Shown here in pieces: positions 46,280 through 53,149 of a DNA stretch of 53,149 nucleotides. Numbering within the stretch: position 1 is the first letter of the stretch; the number at the start of each line of letters is the position of its first letter. The notes beneath the pieces are model-generated. The model was not told where the DNA came from, searched no databases, and worked only from the letters and a program-made list of their open reading frames with translations. The position numbers and the translations under genes were made by a program. This stretch comes from Bacillus albus (lineage in GTDB: Bacteria > Bacillota > Bacilli > Bacillales > Bacillaceae_G): NCBI RefSeq assembly GCF_001884185.1, contig NZ_MAOE01000112.1:1-53149 (forward strand), written 5' to 3'.

Positions 46280-49063
46280 ATGAGAGTAGAAAAACAATTA
46301 ATAAAAAAGATGTATTATGAAACATTCCTAATGGAGAATGAAACAAAACCACCTCTTGACGTACTTGGAGAAGTTTATGTAAACGAAGAAAGAAATGAGA
46401 TTTCTGATGGATCTTACATTCGTTTTGCACAAGGTGAGTTTTATTATCAGCATCAAGATTTTGAAGCAGCTATTTTTAAATGGGAGAAAGTTAATAATGA
46501 ATTAGCACCATGGGCACAAAAAAATATTGCGGATGCTTATTTCGAGCTTAATCAATTACAAGTTGCTGAAAATGTTTATACTTCCATTACTACTGATAAT
46601 ATAATATTGATGACGGAAATTAGACTACAATTACTTTCTCTTTACATAGAGCAAAATAATGTTGATTCAGCTTTCGCTGTTATTAAAGAAGCAGTTTCTT
46701 TAAATCCGGATTATCCAAATGTCACAAAAATCGCCCGTTCCTTTTATGAGGAGCAGCAAGATTTTGATAGTGCAGTAGAGCTTGCTGTGAATGAGTTAAT
46801 TCGAACAGAATCTTATCCGTGGTTTGAGGTTTTAAAAGGATATATCGATAAAAGATTTACTAAACATATTGCACCAGATTATTTCTATGAAGCATTAGTT
46901 ACGTTAAATAATGTAGATCAAGTACAATTTACGCAAATGGTTTCAACACTTTGGAACAGTTATAAAAATGAACAAAATTACTTATTATGGCTTAACACAA
47001 TAAATGAATTTTTCTTACATATTGAAATACATTCGTCCGATATATGGGACAAGATTTCTTCTCTTTACGAAGAAACGTACTTTGAATTAATTGAAGGTCA
47101 ATATATGCTTAAACAATTGCACGACATCATTCCAAACTTGTTAACAAATTGGTTAAAGGTAGTCAATCCATCTTATGCTGTATTCCCATCAGCAGCTGTA
47201 TTGGCATGGGATGAGATTTTCCCTTCGAAAATAGATTCAGCAAATATAAAACATGCGGAAAACCTGTTGTTATATTCTATTAATCATGTGAATGGCTTAG
47301 AGTATAGTTTACATCTTTTTGAATCTATTACAGAGTGGGCACAAGAGCATAGTATAGAAATGGGTCACCGATTTAGATGGTTAGTTGGCGAGCTCGCAGA
47401 TTTAAGTACAAATCGCATTTTAGTAACGGGAACTTCAGGGAACGGAAAAACTACATTTATTAACTCTATATTAGGAGAAAATATAGTAGAAAAATCAATT
47501 TCGAATGTAGTAGTTTTAAAAAATGATGCTCATACAGAAATTAACGCCATAACAGACTCTGCAATTACAACAACGGAAGATGTCTCTGATTACTATAATA
47601 TGATGTCTCAACACCATCAAACATATAGAGATAGAGCATGTGTTGAATTTAAATTACCATGCAAATTTTTAGGTGAAAATAAACTTACATTTGTAGTTAC
47701 ACCTGGCTTTAATAGGAATAATGACACTAGAGATGAGATATTCGAATATTTAAACTCTGTAGACGAATTACTATTTGTATTGAATGCGGATTCACCTTTT
47801 ACTGACAAAGAACGTGACATTCTATTAAGCATTCAAGAACATACACCAAATTTACAAATTCATTTCTTATTAAATAAAATCGATAACATATATAGTGAAG
47901 CAGAAGTGAAAAGAGTATTATATGATACGCAAGCAAGAATAAACACATATTTCCCGCAAGCGAGAATTTTCCCTTACTCTTCGCTATATACAAGTAGTCA
48001 ACAATTAAATGAGTTAACTGAGTTTATTCATTTTAACTTTAATCATAAAAATATCGATGCAGAACGTACTGAAAAGCTACTATTTTTCATTCGAAAAACA
48101 ATTACATATCTGTTGGATAAGCGCGTTGAGAAAGAAAATAATTTAGTTGATGCGATTAATTGGAATGAAGATATGCTCGTGAAACTAAATGGTAGCATGA
48201 ATAATCTTACTGCTTTTGAGAAGGAAAAAATTCATTTCATTACACAGTCATATCGCACAATGAAAACGGAAATTACGAACGACCTTACTGAAAATATTCC
48301 GAAGATATTACAGAGTTGTTCAGATTTAATTAGTGAAGAAAGCGATTTCGGTCACATGGATACGGAACTAAATAAAGCAATGAATGAAAGAGTGCACAAA
48401 TATTTAGAACAAACGGTATTACCTAAACTTGCTCTTTCTATGCAAAATTGGATTGAAACTTCTAATCATGAGTTCCTTCAAAGTCAATCATATCTTGAAG
48501 AACTGAGTGAAGGACTTAATTCTTTATTTGGAGAAAATCGAATACAGTTAGCATGTGATTTTAAAGTGCTTGATGACTGGCGCAGAGATGCTGACAGAAT
48601 GACGACTAGAATACAAATGGATGAAGTAAATATTTTACGTCGATTTACACCAGCACAATTTTTACTGAAAAGTGCCGGTAAATTGTTTGGAGTTCTTCCT
48701 AAAAACAAAGGTATGCTATATAACAAATATAAACAGTATGTAGAAAATGAAGATTATACAGAGGTAACAACTTCTATTATGAAGAAATTTTTCTTGCAAT
48801 TTGAGCTATTTGAAAACACGCAAGAGAGGGATATTCATATATTCTTTAGGAATCCATTTAACTCCTTGAAACAAGCTGTAGAAAACACTCATTTAGAAAT
48901 ACAAGAAAAACAAGAGATGTTACATAAAATGAAATCAAATCCTGAAGTCTACCATGATTCTATCATGCTCTTTGAATTGAGATTACGTCAATGTGAAGTA
49001 ATTTTAAATATAGGTGATGATTATACCTATACAGATGTAACTTTAGAAACAAGCGTAGAATAA
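46280..49063 (+). CDS. TPR-containing dynamin-like GTPase
   Basis: 927 residues from ATG 46280 (RBS GGGGG). The N-terminal half has tetratricopeptide-like helices (residues 30-190, e.g. ISDGSYIRFAQGEFYYQHQD). A GTPase domain follows: G1 GTSGNGKTT (about residue 383), G3 VTPGFN, G4 LNKID (about residue 530). The C-terminal third is helical, as in dynamin-like proteins. The call is by motifs; function unknown. Such proteins can remodel membranes and in bacteria are linked to stress or phage defence. Followed by a terminator shared with the next gene. Confidence 0.85.
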   Translation: MRVEKQLIKKMYYETFLMENETKPPLDVLGEVYVNEERNEISDGSYIRFAQGEFYYQHQDFEAAIFKWEKVNNELAPWAQKNIADAYFELNQLQVAENVYTSITTDNIILMTEIRLQLLSLYIEQNNVDSAFAVIKEAVSLNPDYPNVTKIARSFYEEQQDFDSAVELAVNELIRTESYPWFEVLKGYIDKRFTKHIAPDYFYEALVTLNNVDQVQFTQMVSTLWNSYKNEQNYLLWLNTINEFFLHIEIHSSDIWDKISSLYEETYFELIEGQYMLKQLHDIIPNLLTNWLKVVNPSYAVFPSAAVLAWDEIFPSKIDSANIKHAENLLLYSINHVNGLEYSLHLFESITEWAQEHSIEMGHRFRWLVGELADLSTNRILVTGTSGNGKTTFINSILGENIVEKSISNVVVLKNDAHTEINAITDSAITTTEDVSDYYNMMSQHHQTYRDRACVEFKLPCKFLGENKLTFVVTPGFNRNNDTRDEIFEYLNSVDELLFVLNADSPFTDKERDILLSIQEHTPNLQIHFLLNKIDNIYSEAEVKRVLYDTQARINTYFPQARIFPYSSLYTSSQQLNELTEFIHFNFNHKNIDAERTEKLLFFIRKTITYLLDKRVEKENNLVDAINWNEDMLVKLNGSMNNLTAFEKEKIHFITQSYRTMKTEITNDLTENIPKILQSCSDLISEESDFGHMDTELNKAMNERVHKYLEQTVLPKLALSMQNWIETSNHEFLQSQSYLEELSEGLNSLFGENRIQLACDFKVLDDWRRDADRMTTRIQMDEVNILRRFTPAQFLLKSAGKLFGVLPKNKGMLYNKYKQYVENEDYTEVTTSIMKKFFLQFELFENTQERDIHIFFRNPFNSLKQAVENTHLEIQEKQEMLHKMKSNPEVYHDSIMLFELRLRQCEVILNIGDDYTYTDVTLETSVE

Positions 49064-49104
49064 AAGGGAAATATATGAAATTGGATTATATGTTATAAGA
49101 AAGT

Positions 49105-49138
49105 AAAAGGGAGCAACTATAATGGGTTGCTCCCTTTT
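49105..49138. terminator. Bidirectional terminator between convergent genes
   Basis: AAAAGGGAGCAAC (49105-49117) with GTTGCTCCCTTTT (49126-49138), loop TATAATG. Confidence 0.92.
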
Positions 49139-49148
49139 CATATTTACA

Positions 49149-51068
49149 TTATTTTTCAGTCTCTTTAATTTTAGTTTGTACTTCGCCAGTTTTCATTTTA
49201 TTACTTTCTGAGAAACGTAATAAATCGCCTTCAATAATTTTGTCAGACATTCGTAATTCATTTTGTGCACGGTTAATGAGTGCTTGTGCTTCTTTTTTTG
49301 GTAAATCTACAATTTCACCAGTTATGCGGTCATAGAAAGTGTTGTTTGTGTATGCATACTGGTCTGTAATAAAGCTACCATCACGTAGAACAACAAAACC
49401 GGTATATTCATCTGAAAACATATCATGGCCAAAGCGGATATCGTTCGTAGTATCAATCCCTAATAAATTTAGAATTGTAGGTTTCATATCGATTTGTCCC
49501 GTAGGCTTTGAAATCGTTTGACCTTCTGTTTGTCCAGGCATATGAATATATAAAGGTGTGCGTTGTAAATTTAAAGTATCAAATTCTGTTATTTGATCTT
49601 TTTCTAAAAACTGTGCCATTGCACGATTATGTTTTTCAGAAATACCATAATGATCACCGTACAACACAATAATAGAATCATCATACATTCCTTCGGCTTT
49701 TAAACGCTCAATAAATCTTTTAATGGATTCGTCTAAGTAACGTGCTGTTACGATATAACGATCAAATACGCCATTACCAGAGTTATATGGTTCAATGAAT
49801 TTTGTATCTTCATCATACGTAAATGGATAATGGTTCGTTAAAGTAAGGAAACGAGCGTAAAATGGTTGATCAACAGTTTTTAACATATCTACTGATTGAT
49901 CGAAGTATTCAATATCTTTTAATCCCCAATTTAAATGTGTTTCGGGCGTAATTTTGTAATCAAGTTCGTTATAGTAACGATCATAACCAAGAGCAGAGTA
50001 CATGATATTACGATTCCAAAATGTTGCGTTATTCGCATGGAATACAGAAGTGAAATAGCCTTGCTGACGTAAAATTTCCGGAGTCGCAGTATAATCATTG
50101 TTACCGTGTGTGAAAAATACAGCTCCTCGATTTAATGGATACAACGACGTATCGATTAGAAATTCAGAATCGGATGTTTTTCCTTGCCCAGTTTGGTGGA
50201 AAAAGTTATTGAAGTAATAGCTTTCATTTATGAATTCATTCAAGAATGGCGTAACTTCTTGACTGTTAACTGATGCACCTATTAAGAAGGTTTGCAAGGA
50301 TTCAAGAGTAACGACAATTACGTTTTTTCCTTTTGCTGCACCAAACATATTAGGGTTTGGCTCACTTTGGTTTGCTTTTACGTAGTTTTCAGTTTCTTGT
50401 AATTTACTGCTATCAGCAAGTGCCTTTTGTGATCCTGCTTTTACTTGCAGTGTTAAATCATATACTTGATGTGTATATAGTCCTAAATTTTTAACAAGCA
50501 TGACTCGGTCGAATGATCTCGTTAATAGTTCAGGTCGTTCTTTTTCTGCAAGGTGTAGATTTGCAAAAAATACGCCAATCGTTAAGAGAAAATATCCCAA
50601 GCGTGCCGGATGAGTTACACGTCCTGTTTTGAAGACTAGTGCCTTCTTCTTTAACAAAATAAAGAAGAAAATAATGTCTACGAACGCGAGAATAATTTTG
50701 TAGTTCAATATTTCTATGATACTGCCGCCTAATTGGCCAAAGTTTGATGTTTGCCCAAGTACTGGTAACGTTACGAAATCACTATAAAAATCATAGAACA
50801 TGACATTCCCAACGAGTACGATTGTTAATAAGAAATTAATACATAGCGCTATATAATTTCGCTTTTCACCAGTTGCAAATAATGCTAATCCGACAAAAGC
50901 TAATGATGTAGCGAGTGGGCTAATAAATAAAATAAGCTCTTGTGTAGAAGATTCAATTTTTAAATCAAAACTGAATCTTGTAATAAGATATGTTTTTAAC
51001 CATACTGCTAAAGCAATTATTAAAACAAAGCTTATATTTTGCATTTGTAAATTGATTTTATTTTTCAT
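49149..51068 (-). CDS. ltaS: Lipoteichoic-acid synthase family protein
   Basis: 639 residues from ATG 51068 (RBS AAGGAG). Five N-terminal membrane segments (residues 10-175), then an outside sulfatase-fold domain with Glu in TLESLQTF (E256), nucleophile Thr in TGQGKTSDSEF (T298), and later YGDHYG. A cleavage-type ALADSS lies near residue 217. Polymerises glycerol phosphate onto LTA. The group has several paralogues; this may be a YfnI/YflE-type one, so the symbol is loose. Confidence 0.92.
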   Translation of the reverse strand: MKNKINLQMQNISFVLIIALAVWLKTYLITRFSFDLKIESSTQELILFISPLATSLAFVGLALFATGEKRNYIALCINFLLTIVLVGNVMFYDFYSDFVTLPVLGQTSNFGQLGGSIIEILNYKIILAFVDIIFFFILLKKKALVFKTGRVTHPARLGYFLLTIGVFFANLHLAEKERPELLTRSFDRVMLVKNLGLYTHQVYDLTLQVKAGSQKALADSSKLQETENYVKANQSEPNPNMFGAAKGKNVIVVTLESLQTFLIGASVNSQEVTPFLNEFINESYYFNNFFHQTGQGKTSDSEFLIDTSLYPLNRGAVFFTHGNNDYTATPEILRQQGYFTSVFHANNATFWNRNIMYSALGYDRYYNELDYKITPETHLNWGLKDIEYFDQSVDMLKTVDQPFYARFLTLTNHYPFTYDEDTKFIEPYNSGNGVFDRYIVTARYLDESIKRFIERLKAEGMYDDSIIVLYGDHYGISEKHNRAMAQFLEKDQITEFDTLNLQRTPLYIHMPGQTEGQTISKPTGQIDMKPTILNLLGIDTTNDIRFGHDMFSDEYTGFVVLRDGSFITDQYAYTNNTFYDRITGEIVDLPKKEAQALINRAQNELRMSDKIIEGDLLRFSESNKMKTGEVQTKIKETEK

Positions 51069-51498
51069 TGTTACTCCTTCTTTATACAAATTATTTAACT
51101 TATGTTATATATTATATTTTTATAACTATATAAGTATTATGAACCATTCAGTTTATGCTTTCTAAAGGTCATAATATGAAGTATTCATATACGTACAATG
51201 GGGAATTTTAAAGCATAAATCTATTTTTTAGAAACAGAACAGAAAAAGTCATAGTTGTCTTAAAAAATACTTATAGACATCCTAACATATTAAACACTAT
51301 GGTGATGTTACAAAATATCGAACAAATGAAAGGGGAAATGAATAGGGGCTTTTAAAACCATTGACATTCAATTTGTTGGAATTGAATGTCAATAGCTATG
51401 TTAAATGTGTATCCCATAAAACCCTGATTCTTTGTGGGGAAATAGTAAGCTATTACTATGGAAATTAAAATATTTAATTGCAATCTGAATGTAGGAAA
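51069..51498. other. Non-coding stretch with a perfect palindrome
   Basis: Must contain the ltaS-family promoter. The rest is AT-rich with no gene. See the 14-bp inverted repeat at 51360-51393. Confidence 0.4.
51360..51393. repeat. Perfect 14-bp inverted repeat
   Basis: ATTGACATTCAATT (51360-51373) and AATTGAATGTCAAT (51380-51393) around TGTTGG. No T-run on either side. It lies about 105 bases past the stop of the FAD gene and 290 before the ltaS-family start. Could be an operator or a short repeat element. Confidence 0.75.
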
Positions 51499-52836
51499 TT
51501 AAATATGAGATAAATATTTTCCAACATACAACCCACTTGCAGCAGCTTGAGATAATGAATGAGTGACACCGGAACAATCTCCAACTAAAAATAGCCCATG
51601 CACACTTGTTTCAAAGTGGTTATTGATTTTTATCGTAGGAGCATAGAACTTTCCATCAATTCCATATAATAAAGTATCTTTATCGATCGGTTCTTGGATG
51701 AATTGTTCTAAGCGTAATAAAAATCCCTTAAGTCCTTCAATATATAATGGAGGAATTTCTGTATGCAAATCGCCATAATCTCCTTGTAGTGTAGGGTGTA
51801 TACGATTATGTTTCATCCCGTCCTCTGTTGTAGGCTGTTCATGTAGTAAGTCCTCTAAGCGCTGAATAACAATCCGATCTCGTCCTTGGTTAATGTTTTT
51901 AATGATTGAACTTGCGTATATGTTTGCTTCTTTGAGAGTCGAAAAATAGCGCGGGATAAATAAAGTGAAATTTAAGTTAGGTGTGCCAGTTCCTTTCTCG
52001 CGAAAATTTTGACCGTCAGGCATAACTAAACCTTCTTCGTACTTTCTAATAATGCGTCCTTTCGGATTCATACAGTACGTAGTTGCTGTGAAGTGTTCAT
52101 GCTCATAAGAGAGTTTAGTCTCAAATGTATCTTTTAATATAGAACGTAATTGGTGTTCGTTCATCTCTACTCTAATCCCTAAATCTACACGAGTTTGTTC
52201 CTGAGAAATATTGAGAGAAGTGCACATTTCTTTTAGCCAATCCGATCCGGAACGTCCAGTTGCAAATACTAGTTGCTTCGATTGAACTGTTCCTTCATTC
52301 GTCTTTATTGTAAAATTATCTTTCTGTTTCATAATATGATGTACATCTATATGAAATTGTATATCTATTTTCGTAAGTAAAAATTCGTAGAGCTGCTGAA
52401 AAATGTCACTTGAAAGGGTAGTACCAAGGTGTCTTACTTCTGTTGTGAGCATTTGTAAACCACACGCCTCAGCTCTCTTATTGAGAGTTGGACTTTCTGT
52501 AGAATATTTTGAAACAGAACTTCCTCCGAACTGACATAGAATTTCATCTACTTCAGTCATGAGTTGTATAAAGCCCTCTTTACCGACTTTTTGCTCAAGT
52601 TCTCCGCCAAATCCGTTTGTATAATTAAATTTCCCTTCAGATTTTCCTAAACCGCCAAACCCAAAATATTTATCACATGTAGTACAAGTACACACTTTTC
52701 CTTCGTCTAAAGGACAATGACGATCTTCTAGCGCTTTACCTTTATCAAGAAGTAAGACCTTTTTGTTACTTTTAGCTAGTGAATAAGCCATAAAAATGCT
52801 ACTTACTCCAGCGCCGATAATTGTAACATCATACAT
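51499..52836 (-). CDS. FAD-dependent oxidoreductase (COG2509-like)
   Basis: 445 residues. GxGxxS FAD motif in TIIGAGVSSIFMAYSLA, a Cys cluster CTCTTCDKYFGFGG (residues 48-62), ATGRSGSDWL and the C-terminal LFLVGDCSG. Looks like the uncharacterised FAD-dehydrogenase group with a Cys motif; the substrate is unknown. RBS AGGTGAAAG. Last full gene before the edge. Confidence 0.88.
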   Translation of the reverse strand: MYDVTIIGAGVSSIFMAYSLAKSNKKVLLLDKGKALEDRHCPLDEGKVCTCTTCDKYFGFGGLGKSEGKFNYTNGFGGELEQKVGKEGFIQLMTEVDEILCQFGGSSVSKYSTESPTLNKRAEACGLQMLTTEVRHLGTTLSSDIFQQLYEFLLTKIDIQFHIDVHHIMKQKDNFTIKTNEGTVQSKQLVFATGRSGSDWLKEMCTSLNISQEQTRVDLGIRVEMNEHQLRSILKDTFETKLSYEHEHFTATTYCMNPKGRIIRKYEEGLVMPDGQNFREKGTGTPNLNFTLFIPRYFSTLKEANIYASSIIKNINQGRDRIVIQRLEDLLHEQPTTEDGMKHNRIHPTLQGDYGDLHTEIPPLYIEGLKGFLLRLEQFIQEPIDKDTLLYGIDGKFYAPTIKINNHFETSVHGLFLVGDCSGVTHSLSQAAASGLYVGKYLSHI

Positions 52837-53073
52837 ATTCTTTCACCTGCTAACGAATAGTTTGTTTTTATTTCTTTAGTGTATAACAATTTTATGAAGT
52901 TAAGAAATAGCTTTTATTAATAAAGAGGGAGTTTTTGAACTCGATGCTTCTTTAATTTTTCGGAGTGATGAAGTAAATACAAATGTCTTTATTTAAAAGA
53001 AGAAATAGTTTTCAAAGATCACTATGTCATATGATAAATAAATTCTTACATATAAAAAAACAGACCTTTTAAG

Positions 53074-53149
53074 TGTGAACTGCACCCCAATTGTTAGACA
53101 CAGTCTAACAATTGGAGGTGTAGTTTTTTTATGACTAAATTTACTTCAG
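53074..53149 (+). mobile_element. IS3-family-like insertion sequence, left end (partial)
   Basis: TGTGAACTGCACCCC at 53074 looks like a terminal repeat. A perfect 13-bp hairpin, CCAATTGTTAGAC (53087-53099) and GTCTAACAATTGG (53103-53115), lies right before the transposase start. The element continues past the window. Confidence 0.65.
53131..53149 (+). CDS. Transposase OrfA-like, first six codons (partial)
   Basis: ATG 53131 follows GGAGGTG by 11 bases and begins MTKFTS, the start of many IS3/IS150-type helix-turn-helix OrfA proteins in this group. Only six codons are in the window. Confidence 0.5.

Overview
The window is a low-GC Firmicute chromosome, almost certainly from the Bacillus cereus group. 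The backbone order asd-dapG-dapA-RNase J-tepA-ylzJ-spoIIIE-ymfC ... ymfF-ymfH-ymfI-ymfJ-ymfK-ymfM-pgsA-cinA-recA-rny-ymdB-spoVS ... miaB-ymcA-cotE-mutS-mutL matches the B. subtilis map. The additions (a purine-riboswitch-led BMP/ABC importer, a 2-oxoacid:ferredoxin oxidoreductase pair, extra LtaS and dipeptidase genes) and the protein sequences look like the B. cereus group. Endospore genes (spoVFB fragment, spoVS, cotE, spoIIIE) show a spore former.

Region 1-2.94 kb is foreign to this backbone. It carries, on the minus strand, a type VII secretion LXG-toxin cassette (two small helical partner genes plus the N-terminal half of the LXG protein, running off the left edge), a 30-residue very cationic peptide gene with a strong ribosome binding site, and a 162-aa gene of unknown function. 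It ends abruptly inside spoVFB (dpaB, dipicolinate synthase subunit B): only the last ~62 codons remain, in frame and intact, directly before asd. The best reading is that this is the right end of an intervening element inserted in spoVFB, like the sporulation-excised spoVFB element reported (from memory) in B. weihenstephanensis KBAB4. If so, the LXG/T7SS cassette and the peptide are cargo of a developmentally excised element. This is the most interesting part of the window.

Region 3.2-6.5 kb is the aspartate/DAP pathway (asd, dapG, dapA). Region 7-12.5 kb holds an RNase J with an unusual leader whose ends are perfectly complementary and bury the weak RBS, then tepA, ylzJ and spoIIIE/ftsK. 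Region 12.6-18.6 kb is a purine (guanine-class) riboswitch with its terminator, a GntR regulator and a BMP-lipoprotein ABC importer resembling the nucleoside transporter NupNOPQ. Region 18.7-31.8 kb carries peptidases, the EF-P 5-aminopentanone reductase, morphogenesis, phospholipid, recombination, RNA decay and sporulation genes. Region 32-34.7 kb is korAB. Region 35-44.1 kb is miaB, ymcA (ricA), cotE, a stand-alone TnpB (IS200/IS605-type) insertion between cotE and mutS, then mutS and mutL.

Region 44.2-53.1 kb is more variable: a choloylglycine-hydrolase-family acylase, a small secondary gene with its own terminator, a large TPR-GTPase, an LTA-synthase-family enzyme, an FAD-dependent oxidoreductase, and the first 76 bases of an IS3-like element at the right edge. 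No rRNA, tRNA or CRISPR array was seen.
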